Shown piece after piece: positions 52,135-62,278 of a stretch of DNA of 64,000 bases. This DNA is from Lactarius indigo (Eukaryota > Basidiomycota > Agaricomycetes > Russulales > Russulaceae). The stretch spans positions 310,001-374,000 of the forward strand of contig JAFKAC010000015.1 in assembly GCA_025766275.1 (NCBI GenBank), given 5' to 3'. Numbering within the stretch: position 1 is the first letter of the stretch; every line of letters starts with the position of its first letter. The position numbers and the translations under genes were made by a program. The notes under the pieces are model-generated. The model did not search any database. It was not told where the DNA came from and saw only the letters and a list, made by a program, of their open reading frames with translations.

Positions 52135-55100
52135 ATCCAGGGGTAGTCATAGCTGCGGACTCCCCCTGTAAAACAGATACGGTTGACTCGGCTTCATGTA
52201 GTTGTAAGATATGCCTACGATCTCGCCTCATTTCGGACTCGGACCAATCTGTAATTCCTACATACCATTCTGTTTCTGCCTGTCATGTTGATAGTAGTGA
52301 TGTCTCGGCTTCCTGTTCTGATTCTACATCTAAATCTGCCTTGGAGATGAACAATAGTATTAGTGTTCCAATTGCTCCACAATTTGTAGCAGCGCCGCAA
52401 GTGATGATTTCTGATGCAGCACTTTCTTCATGTATAATTCCCAAAACAAAAGATAGCAGATCTCATTTTCATATTTCTGTTGAATTACAAGGACGTCATC
52501 GTACTGTAAAAGTAGCAGCCATGGTAGACTCTGGGGCAACTTCATTGTTCCTGGACAAAAAGTACGCTGACTGCCACAAGATGTTGCAAGTTCCGTTGGA
52601 GCATCCCATCACCCTCTATAACATAGACGGGACGCTTAATGAAGCTGGCAGTATCACCCATAAAGTAACACTCACTCTCAAAGTTGGTCCTAGTGCAGAA
52701 AAGTTCAACTTCATGGTCACTTCACTAGGCCCAGAACGAGTTATATTGGGACTGCCCTGGCTTAGACACCGGAACCTGCACATAGATTGGCAGGAAGGCA
52801 CTATGCGTCTCAACTCCAGCGCTGAAATAGCCACACCGGAGATAGAGATAGAGGTGACGCGCATTATGGCGAACCGTATGGAACGCCGCCGTCTCCTTGC
52901 GGAGAAAGTGCTGGACACAGTCTCTGATGAAGTTTTCTGTTTGGCTGGTTTCACGTACTCTCAGCAGATTGCCGAGAAAGCAATAACCTCCAAACCTAAG
53001 AAAACCTTCAAGGAGATGGTCCCCGAACACTATCGTGACTTCGCAAAAGTATTCTCTGAGGAGGAATCCCAGAGACTCCCTGAGCATCAGCCCTGGGACC
53101 ATGCCATAGACCTTGAACCAGATGCAGTTAAACACTGGAAGGTCAAGACGTATCCCATGTCACCCAGCGAGCAAGCAGAATTGGACAAATTCTTAGACGA
53201 ACATATAGGGAAAGGATATTTAGTGCCATCTAAGTCACCAATGGCATCCCCTGTATTCTTCATAAAGAAAAAGGACGGCAAGCTCCGTCTAGTCCAAGAC
53301 TATCGGCGTCTTAACAAGATAACCATTAAGAACCAATATCCACTTCCCCTCACTGCAGATATTATTAATAGGCTTAAGGGAGCTCAATACTTCACCAAAT
53401 TCGACGTTCGATGGGGATACCATAATATCCGCATCAAAGAAGGCGATGAGTGGAAAGGTGCCATTGTCACCAACAGGGGTCTATATGAACCAAAAGTCAT
53501 GTATTTTGGCATGACTAATAGCCCCGCTACCTTCCAAGCCTTAATGAACGCCGTATTTGCTGATCTTATCACACAAGGAGAGGTCGCCATATACATGGAT
53601 GATATTCTCATCTATAGCAATAACCTTAAACACCATCGCAAAGTAGTACGCGAGGTATTAACATGGTTAGAGCAATACGACCTCTATCTCAAACCTGAGA
53701 AGTGCGATTTTGAGAAGCAAGAAATGGAGTATCTTGGGATGATTATCCGTCCCGGAGAAGTGCAGATGGACCCTGGCAAGGTCTCTGCAGTAAAGGAGTG
53801 GCCAACCCCGACTACGCTCAAAGAAGTAAGAGCATTTATCGGGTTCGCCAATTTCTATAGAAGGTTTATTAAGGACTTCGCGGCTATTGCCCGACCCCTT
53901 CATGACCTTACTAAGAAAGACACTCCTTGGATCTGGCAGTCTGAACAGCAGAAAGCCTTTGATCTGTTGAAGGAACGCTTCGTACAAGAACCTATTCTTA
54001 AGGTTTATGATCCGAACCTTCCAACTAGAGTTGAAGTAGATGCTTCTGGATTTGCTATTGGCGGTATTTTAACTCAGAAGTACCCGGACGGTCTCTGGCA
54101 CCCTATTGCGTATCGCTCACAGTCCATGAGCAAAGAAGAACGCAACTATGAAATTTATGACAGAGAAATGCTCGGCTTAATCCGCGCCTTAGAGGATTGG
54201 AGACATTTCCTCGAAGGCATCTCTTTTGAAGTGATCACCAACCATAAGAATATGGAATGGTGGGCAACCATGAAAGACTTAAATAGGCGCCAAGCTCGAT
54301 GGGCCTTATTCTTAAGTCGGTTCGCCTTCAAAATTATTTACAAGAAAGGAGAATCTATGCAAGCCGACGCATTAAGTCGTTTCTCACGAGACCAAGTCCG
54401 AGACTCTGAAGATAACCGCCAGGTCCAGGTGTTAAAACCTGAGCATTTCCTAGCTGCCGCTAAAGCGCACTTTGTCCCTGAAATAGACTCCCTAGGGAGC
54501 CGCATTAAGCTCGCATCTATCAGAGAAGCTGAAGTAATAGAGGGTCTTAAAAGCATCTCTAAGACCGCTCCTAAGGCTCTCACAGATGGCATCTTAATGT
54601 GGGAAGAAGAAGATGGGTTCGTTTACCACCGGGGTAAATTATATGTCCCAAACGATCGTGCCCTTCGTAGGGACGTGGTAAAGTCTTGCCACGACGCGGT
54701 CACTACCGGACACCCTGGAAAGAATGGAACCATAGAGCTAGTCAGTCGCTACTATTGGTGGCCACACATGTCAGGCTTCATTGCCTCATACGTAGAAGGA
54801 TGCGATCAATGCCAGCGATATCGCAAAGATCTGCACCCTAAAGCAACCATTCAGCCGCAAGAAGTACCTGAGGGACCTTGGCAGATCGTCGGGATTGATC
54901 TAATTGGTCCCCTGCCTATGTCACGTGGGAAAGACATGATCTTAAACGTCGTAGATCATTACACAAAACAGATTCATCTGTTCCCCGTGACCTCTCAAAT
55001 TACAGCTGATGGGGTGGCATCCATCTACTTTGAGCAAGTCTTCCCTCTGCACGGGATCCCCCGCAAAGTCATAAGCGATAGAGGACCCCAGTTTGCAGCA

Positions 55101-56018
55101 CGAAGTATGCGTGCCCTATATAAGTGACTTGGAATAGACACAGGTCTCACTACAGCCTATCACCCTCAAGCTAATGGACAGGTCGAGCGCAAAAATCAAG
55201 AAGTTGAAATATATTTGCGCATGTTCATTAGCAAAAGACAGGATGACTGGGCAGACCTGCTTCCTACAGCAGAATTCGTCGTCAATAGTAGACTCAACTC
55301 AGCCACAGGGCATACACCCTTTGAGCTACTATACGGCTTCACGCCTGACTTCACTATTCCTGCTGGTAGACCTACAGGTATTCCACAGCTCGACAAGCGC
55401 CTTCAGCACTTAGTCTCCACTCGTAAGGATGCAGAAGCGGCTCTACGCCTCAGTAAAAGGCGAATGCAGACAGACGTTGAACAAAGGACTAAGCCATATT
55501 CCTTTAACGTCGGGGATAAAGTCTGGTTGCAAGCTAAGCAAATAAAGATACACCAGCAGTCGTCCAAACTAGGACCAAAGCAACTCGGTCCGTTTGAAGT
55601 CACTAAAGTCATAAGTGACGTCAACTACAAGCTTGCACTACCCCCTGCATTACGGATCCATGATGTATTTCATGTAGACCGCCTTTCCCCTTACAGAGGA
55701 AACGAAGTTAACAGGCTTATGCCTCCACCACCCGATCCAGTAACGGTCAAGGGAGAAGAAGAGTATGAAGTTGACCATATTAGAGATTCTAAACTCTTTG
55801 GTCGTACTCTTAAGTACCTCGTCCGTTGGAAAGGATACGGTGAGGGTGAGGATACATGGGAACCGGCTAAGAACCTAGCACACGCCCCCAATGCGGTTAA
55901 GGAGTTCCACTCCTCAAACCCAGGTGCGCCTAGAAAAATAGCGGCTTTTATATACGCGTCCTTACCTTGGCAAGCTCATCATGTGGATACATTGGCCAAC
56001 GCGGACGTCGACCCTTAA
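52131..56018 (+). pseudogene. Pol of chromovirus C, one in-frame TGA and an RNase H substitution
   Basis: A Cys/Ser-rich leader of about 70 codons comes first. Protease (AMVDSGATSLFLD, ~52515), reverse transcriptase (YMDD, 53592-53603), RNase H (EVDASGFAIGGIL, ~54035), integrase finger (GHPGKNG...CDQCQ, 54705-54815) and the DDE core (GIDLIGPLP ~54890, VISDRGPQF ~55070) follow. TGA at 55125-55127 replaces the expected Arg in YK-R-LGIDTGL. The frame then continues with TTAYHPQANGQVERKNQE (Glu of DDE), and the chromodomain (EEYEVDHIRDSKLFG...YLVRWKGYGEGEDTWEP, 55760-55900), ending 56018 as usual for the group. The RNase H motif normally TDHKN reads TNHKN (AAC at 54240-54242), replacing a catalytic Asp. 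Pol is therefore doubly disabled. Confidence 0.9.
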
Positions 56019-56030
56019 GGAGGGGGGTGA
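56017..56030 (+). other. Polypurine tract of chromovirus C
   Basis: AAGGAGGGGGGTGA directly precedes the 3' LTR. Confidence 0.65.
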
Positions 56031-56803
56031 TGTCACGGACGCTCTATTTTTGCCCTATTTTTCCGTATTTTTATGGATTTATTTGGTGAAGATATAAGGC
56101 TCCAATGTTGTGCTCAAACATCCAAGCCCTTATCATTAGATATGATAAGATGGTCAGTCACGTGATGCCAACATGTGCACCCACAAGCACATGACCCTGG
56201 GATAGTAACTTCCTTATCGGATGTTACCTCTTTAGGTCACCTTCCTCATTAGTATAACAGTTTCTCATTGGACGACAAGCAGGGAACATTCTAGATAGTT
56301 CTAGACTACGTTGTCATAGGGTTGTGACTCATAGATAAGGACACGTCACTATTCTGTCAGCCTTAATGACTGTGCATCAGTCAGCACAATAGATAAGGCT
56401 ATTATTAGACACGACGCGTCAGCGTCTGACTCATTACTATTACATGTACCTTTAGTAACAAGGTTCTATAGTAATTCGAACTCAGCCACAGCATAGTATA
56501 TAAACCCTCATGTAGCATCCTGAGTGGAACCAACTTGTCCTCTTGGTTCTCCACTCAGGTGCGTATTCTCTTGTACTTCCCTTACCTCTCCAATGTTAAC
56601 TTGTCCTCTTGGTTCTCCACTCAGCGTGCCACTGTGTGATCACCTTGCCTTTGACCTTGTATAAAGGTCTCACGTGTGCATACTCTCCGCAGTGACTGTA
56701 CGTTCGGCGCGTGACTTGTCTCCGCGCTAGGCTTGGGTGTGCACCTGTTCAGTTCACTCATATTTTCCTTGGTCTAGTTGTCGCGATAAGTCATACCGCT
56801 ACA
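56031..56803 (+). repeat. 3' LTR of chromovirus C
   Basis: 773 bp. Differences from the 5' LTR seen by eye number about six, all transitions, four of them at CpG. It is followed by the duplicated GTCCA. Confidence 0.95.
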
Positions 56804-56808
56804 GTCCA

Positions 56809-56970
56809 CAGTGGTCCAGAGTTAGTCAGAACTCCCACCCAACGTTGGTTGGACTATCAGTTGCGGGGGAATCTCCACCGCCAGCCGGCGCCAGCTGAGT
56901 ATCAAGTATTTGAGATTCTCACCGTTGGTTGGGGGTATCAATCATATAAGCCATCGCTGATCATTGGCTG
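56809..56970 (+). repeat. Y2 right terminal arm, remainder
   Basis: Homologous to 45576-45730 and, inverted, to 24626-24790. It resumes exactly where 48792 left off. Confidence 0.8.
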
Positions 56971-57166
56971 TTTTCTGCTTGTTTTTCCTCCTTTGGGTTC
57001 AGTTCAGGGTTCAGACCCTTCCTGAACTGAACTGAACCTATGTGAACCTGAACCTTTGGTTTAGTTCAAGGGTTCGGCCAAACACCCCAAACTGAACCAA
57101 GGGTTCAGTTCGGGGTTCAGCAAAAAGGTCCAAAGAACCGAACTGAACCGAACTTTCCCATCACTA
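56971..57166 (+). mobile_element. hAT transposon, right end
   Basis: Subterminal DNA crowded with GGTTCAG/CTGAACC motifs ends in GAACTTTCCCATCACTA, the inverted form of the left terminus at 21857. It is followed by GTACAGAT. No C-terminal transposase coding sequence survives. Confidence 0.75.
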
Positions 57167-57253
57167 GTACAGATCAAAATAATCTAATCTACTGTAGTCC
57201 ATTATCTACAAGTCCATTAGAGCCACTAAGTGCGCACAGGCTACTTATCAACA
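57167..57253 (-). repeat. LTR X fragment
   Basis: Similar to 21211-21317 (shared GTACAGATCA, ATAATCTAATCTAC, TTAGAGCCACTAAGTGCGC) and ending at the same ...TTATCAACA. Its missing part was cut off by the hAT end. Confidence 0.75.
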
Positions 57254-57269
57254 GAAGGTGCTTCATCAA

Positions 57270-59022
57270 TAGGGCTGTGTACCATACCTGTACCGAACGG
57301 GCCAGATGGGTCCGTACTACAGTCACGGCACCGTGCCGTTTGAGCTCAAAACAACTCACCAGACGGATGGTGGAGGGGACGGCCATCACCTGTCTAAGAC
57401 TGTCACAGTATGACCATCAATGGCACTAGACAGTTTGGATGGGTCTCTCCAAAAAAACATCTCCTGCATCACCAACTTAACGTTTGCTTCTCGCCCCCCT
57501 GGCACCACTATCAACCAACCGCTGATTCCTCCATCATGCCAAGCCATTCCAGCCCCAACCCCAAGCCTGGCTCTTTGACACCACCCTACCCACTTCTCCC
57601 ACAATCATGATCATACACATCTCCAAAGTCTCTCCTCCTTCCCCAAGTCGCAACACGGCTACAACACACCTCATCAAACTGCCACCAAATTACTCTGCAA
57701 GCACGCACAATTCATTTCCTTTACCAGCCCTGGCCTGGGTCCTGGCCAAACACGCAGGTGTGGGCCGATCTCTGACTATCCAGACCATGAATATCGCACG
57801 GATGGGTCTGGTGTGTTGAGGAGTGCCAGGATCTGTTCAATCTTCCACCCGCACATCCCGTGATTCACATGTTGCACTCTCTGCTGCAGGTGAATGGGGA
57901 CCTTGGCATTGGCGGCAAATGACAAGTTCCACTGGCCATTCAAGGGCCACATGCACGACAGCTGCGGTGGCTCCACGCACACATATTCCTGACTTCTTGT
58001 TCAGCACCATGCACCTCTGGTGAGTTGCATGAGTCGTGTGCTGAGGTGATATCTCTGATCCACTTTTCAGGTCCGAACCTCTTAGCATCACAGTCTGGGA
58101 CGATTGGTCGCAGATGTCCCCTCATGTGGCTGTTCTGGATCGATTGCTCCGCCTCTCCTTCACAGTTTCGGGCACAGAAGTTGTCACTGTAGGCCCAGTG
58201 AGCACCATACCGAAGCTTGTTTCCTACAGCTCCCACTTCTTAGCAAATCTCGACGCACAGCAAGAAGGTGCAGCACGGGAGTCAAAAGCATTCCAAATTG
58301 CCCAGTTGCCCAAGCTGGATAACCCCCTCTCTGCTTTCACCAATGCCATGCTCCAGATGGCATGGACATGCCTACATGAGAAAGAAGACAGCCTGTCATA
58401 TGTTGTACAGCAGTGGATGCAATTCTCACTCAGTCCCCTGAGGCTCATCATCTTCCTGTGGACGATGGAGGATAATGAAATGGCGTGGTTCACTGCGAGT
58501 GATCTGCATTCCAACCTCATCGTTCAATCTAGTGACCTCCCAGTGAAGCACAAATTGCATCTGGCATTTTCAGGCATGTCAGCCTCATGGGTCGGACTGC
58601 TCAATCATGGTGTGGTTCCTGCAGACGTTTGGACAGATGTACAATGGTGGCTTGGAGCGCTGTGCAAAGACACACCCCCAACATCAACAATGGCATACCC
58701 AACAACAGTGGTCTCATCTTGAGTCAGGGTCATTATCATGATGCAGTGTTGGTCATGTTCAAAGAGTTTTTATTACTTGTACCCTTGCTTGTACTTCACC
58801 AACTCGATAATGCATAAATACAATGGCCTGAACCTCTGAGTTTTTACTACTTGGACGACACCATCTACTGTAGAGACAACTGTCATGGCTGTCTCCATAC
58901 CCGTCCATAGCTGTTGGGGCTCAGCTAACCAGACTTGACGGACAGCAGACAGCTGATCATACCCGTCACTTGACCATTGATTGGATGGCCGTACCTGTCA
59001 GATGGTACGGTGCGCAGCCCTA
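57270..59022 (+). mobile_element. Complete hAT-like element carrying a non-transposase gene
   Basis: The termini are TAGGGCTGTGTACCATACC and, read inward from the right end, TAGGGCTGCGCACCGTACC: 19 bp with three transitions. The 8-bp flank TTCATCAA is perfectly duplicated (57262-57269 and 59023-59030). The size is 1753 bp. TAGGG termini with an 8-bp duplication fit the hAT superfamily. No transposase is encoded, so the element is non-autonomous. Its interior is a decayed gene. Confidence 0.85.
57607..58722 (+). pseudogene. Captured gene of unknown function inside the hAT-like element
   Basis: I do not recognise the family. The best-supported part is the last exon, 58071-58722, spliced at TG|gtgagt...ttttcag|G (intron 58020-58070, 51 nt). 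It encodes SEPLSITVWDDWSQMSPHVA and some 200 further residues, including LDNPLSAFTNAMLQMAWTCL and LRLIIFLWTMEDNEMAWFT, to a stop at 58722. Upstream, coding-like stretches change frame: ALAWVLAKHAGVGRSLTIQT (57607 frame), then VEECQDLFNLPPAHPVIHML, then NDKFHWPFKGHMHDSCGG. This implies frameshifts or undetected splices. The sequence has no transposase motif, zinc knuckle or DDE signature. It looks like a host gene or gene piece taken up by the transposon and then decayed. Confidence 0.5.
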
Positions 59023-59031
59023 TTCATCAAT

Positions 59032-59461
59032 TGTTGGCACCACACTGCACAAAAATGCATATTGTTGCACAGCAAAAGCCTTATAGGCTAAAGCGCAGCA
59101 TGCAGGAGGGACGTTCTCACCTTTGAGTAGGTTGAGAGACTAATGAGAGAGGAGAATGTGCACAAGCAAAGTGGGTGATGTTCTGTATTCGCCTCTCTCC
59201 CCACATAGGAGGGTATTTATGCTCTATGGCCCCACCATGTCCATTTGCGGTTAAGTGATGAGTAAAGGCGTCCACAATATCGCGTTTTTACACACACCTA
59301 ATGCGTTTTGCCCTTCTGAGATAGTCATAGGACTTCTCCTCATCACGGGACATGATACGCCCGCTATTGTACGTATCATAACTGCCTAATATGGTAAACA
59401 TAGTACAGTAATGTCGTAACTGCTATAGATAAGGTCCTTACATACTTATCACGTTTCAACA
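59032..59461 (+). repeat. Possible solo LTR
   Basis: The block begins TGTTGGCACC and ends GTTTCAACA, with TGTTG/CAACA inverted ends typical of LTRs. It has no coding content. It lacks a clear target duplication (TCAAT against CATAT), so this is tentative. Confidence 0.3.
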
Positions 59462-60865
59462 CATATCCCTAGTCCAATCATGTAAAAGAATGGGTCAGTC
59501 CCCAGGTGTATAATTGAGTACATATAGTGACCCTGGCAAGTGGCAAGAACCTGGGGTAATTAGGTTGTGTCCGAGACACTCAAGTCACGTCATGGCACCG
59601 ACCTGCCGTGAAGCTCTCGAGAACTAGAGGTGGCTTGGTGCTATTCAGGCATTCTATGGCCCAATCATGCGTGCAGCTCAAACTTCTACGAGACCAGGGA
59701 GATCGCTCGGGTTTTAGAGCGAGGCGGTGAGAGTGGTCCGCCGCTATTACTGAAAACTGAAACTGACTCGTCATGTCTGAGACTATTATCGGAGAGTGCC
59801 GTACTAGTTGCTTGCTATCGGGGATAATTCCAGACTCGTCTCGGAGACTCAACTATGATCGAACATCTTTGCTCTGGCCGTGTAAATCATCGAGACATAC
59901 AACTGCGAACTTCCTCTTGGAACTTTCTCGTTCTCGTGTCTGTCTCAACTTAGCTCAGTCAGTCAACTGATCGACCGGTACACCCTTTACGCTTGAGCAG
60001 GCCGAGCCCCGGGCACTGTTTCGAGCCGCGCTGGAGTTATGCCCCTAAATCTGATTTCGAGCGAGTTTCAAAATCGGCGTGATTTCATTAGATGAGATCT
60101 AGGTATTATTCTGAGATCCAACGCAGGTGCAAACTCTGCGGGCCGAGAGTAGACAGGAGAGTTGAATTGGATCTGCCGTTCATGGTCACTCGGAGAGGTG
60201 CATTCTTCAACTGGGCGGCTGACAGCGCAAGGCCTCAGGCTGTGGGGCGACCGGCGACCGGCGACCGCACGTAGGAAATGGAGATTTGATTATAGAGATC
60301 TCGGTGCACCAGTATCCACTAAGCTTGTTAATTCAATCACCATGCGCGAGAGTGGTCAAGTGGATCAGCTCAGGGGGGTGACAAAGGTCTGGACGCGCAT
60401 CGACTCGACGGCCCGCAGCGGCCCTGCAATTGAACTAGCGCAAATTCCAATGGGCGGGCGCCTTCCAAGTTGCTTTGCATGTAAAAGGATTAAAAACGTA
60501 GCGCAGCGAGATCGGTCAAAAGGTGAGTTTACGCACACCCATTGGGAGAGACGGGGCATGAGCCAGGCGAATACTGGCTGAGCCAACCCACAATTGGTCA
60601 TGGGCTGCGTCTCAGTCTCTCAGTTACTCATCAATTCACGAGGCACCAAGATCGAGCGAGCGTAGACATGGTTGGTTAGTCGAGTCGAGGTCTACAATTC
60701 CATTTCCGCATTTTATTTTTCCTTTCTCCTCGGAAAGTCTCGAATTCCTTTTCCGTTTCAAGTGCTGTATTATTTAAATCAATAAGCCACAGAACACGCT
60801 CGTTCTCTGGAGTTTCCCGTCGTGCCCTTCCCATTTCGCTGTTACTTCTACTTTCATCCTGTCGC
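59462..60865. other. Intergenic region upstream of the Zn2Cys6 gene
   Basis: Only short frames without motifs are present. The final ~170 bp (60700-60865), AT-rich then pyrimidine-rich, probably contain the promoter and leader of the transcription factor gene. Confidence 0.4.
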
Positions 60866-62278
60866 ATGGAACAGCGCGGCATGCACCCACAACAAATCAC
60901 TCACCAAACGGTTCATTCCTATGGTGCTCCATCCTTTGACAATTTACAGTCCTCACTCTACTCAGGTTTTCCAGAGCTTCTAGGGGGAGGCTCCAAGGCA
61001 ACGCAACGGCCGCGCCCCTTGCAACCATATGTCCAACAACAATACATCCCTGATAGAGACCCTCCTATGGAGGCGCAGAGGTCCCCTCTACCGTCCCACC
61101 GCTCATCTGATAGGCCGCATGGGCACCCCTCCCTTCGTTATCCTGCCTCTCCCCCACAGTTACAACAGCCTCAACCCCGCCCAGCCACGGCATACACGTT
61201 ATTCCCACAAGAACATGAGGCCTACCACTCTGCCCATGAATTCCCTACCCAATTATCTCGTGCTCCTCAGCAGTCTGCGCCCATGCCCCCTGACCCATGG
61301 ACAGTTTCTGCTCTCACCGACAATGGCAATACACACCTCACGGAAATGCAGGGGGGGCTCCCGCACATATTCGAACCCATGTATCCTTCCCACCAACCGC
61401 CCATGTCCCCCCTCGCGACGACGTATGCGCAATCGGTCCCGCAGAAGGGACCCTCGACGATTACGCAAATTACGGACAGTCCGACCTCATTTCAGGGAAA
61501 AAATGAAGGAAATGCGACTGCAGAAAATGGCCCGCAACTGCGCTCATGGGGGGGTGCTGGGTCTCTGGACCCGGCGACAGGGGTATTTTCCCGGGCGGCT
61601 GACCACCCGCGCATCCGCACCGCCCAAGCCTGCGAGAAGTGCCGTGCGCGAAAGGCAAAGGTATGTATCCCTTCCCACATTTATATGTGACTCGTGATAG
61701 TGACTGCGTCTGCTCTGATAAAGTGCTCTGGTGAGCATCCAAGCTGCCAACGATGCCTTACGCGTGGGCTTGTCTGCGCATATGCCCCTGAACGTCGCAT
61801 GCGTGGGCCCAACAAGCCAAAGCCTCCACTCACTCCCCTGCCGGACGGGTCACATCCCGCTGCTGCGGTAGGACAAAAGACGCGAAAACGTGCCTCCACT
61901 ATGCCCTCTGCCCATCACCGGAGCCCGCAAATATGGGGGCCCCAGCAGCATCACAAGCAACAACAAGAGCACGGTACCGCTGCTCCTACATCTCCTGCCT
62001 CGTCTGTAGGCAGTGGGAGTCTCGGGTACCCTCCCCCCTCTGAGTCCGAAGCGTCGCCCATGACACCGCCACACAATTCGCTAGACAGCCGCCATCTCTC
62101 GGTGCCAGTGGTAGGTCCCTCTGCTCCACAACGCGTCCTCGTTCAGGACTTTCCGGCGACCGCGCAGCACAGGGCGCAGGGGCGCGTTAGTGAAAGCTCC
62201 AGCCGTCATGATGACGACCGCGGTGCGCAAATACAAGGGGCGTACTGGCTGGGGTTTTTGGACAGGACGTCTTCATGA
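60866..62278 (+). CDS. Zn2Cys6 fungal transcription factor
   Basis: Two exons: 60866-61660 and 61724-62278, with a 63-nt intron (gtatgt...ctgataaag), giving 449 residues. Splicing joins CEKCRARKAK to CSGEHPSCQRCLTRGLVCAY and completes a binuclear zinc cluster CX2CX6CX6CX2CX6C at residues 256-285, followed by a basic stretch (PERRMRGPNKPK). That intron position inside the cluster makes the model very likely. The first 250 residues are rich in Pro, Gln, Ser and His and probably unstructured. The C-terminal 160 are Ser/Pro/Gln-rich. No fungal-specific middle homology domain is evident, and the cluster is central rather than N-terminal. Such proteins bind CGG-type sites in the nucleus. The target pathway is not indicated by neighbours. 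ATG at 60866 is the first in frame after the leader. Confidence 0.9.

Larger units (their letters stand above)
48793..56803 (+). mobile_element. Ty3/Gypsy chromovirus C, full length with nonsense codons
   Basis: 8011 bp with LTRs of 773 bp each (about six transitions between them) and a perfect target duplication GTCCA (48788-48792 and 56804-56808). It carries a pre-gag open frame, gag and pol. Pol and the pre-gag frame each have one TGA. It is the oldest of the three by LTR differences. Confidence 0.95.
46780..56970. mobile_element. Foldback-like element, copy Y2, left-truncated, with chromovirus C inside
   Basis: Begins within a left-arm array (about 200 bp), passes through the same centre as Y1 (46950-47260), then has a long right-arm array and a terminal arm (48481-48792). 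The arm is split by chromovirus C and resumes at 56809. It ends CTGATCATTGGCTG, which extends the Y1 terminus by the inverted CAGCC present before Y1 at 24626-24630. Confidence 0.55.

Noticed and set aside
21857..57166. Interpretation as one giant hAT transposon with cargo
   Set aside because: The interior is explained by nested insertions with their own target duplications, and the outer 8-mers do not match.
59032..59461. Firm call of a solo LTR
   Set aside because: Inverted ends are suggestive, but no target duplication or second copy is visible, so it was kept only as a low-confidence feature.
61029..61697. Second long frame overlapping exon 1 of the zinc-cluster gene
   Set aside because: It is an alternative frame of a GC- and Pro-rich coding exon. 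The other frame gives a complete Zn2Cys6 motif across a good intron.
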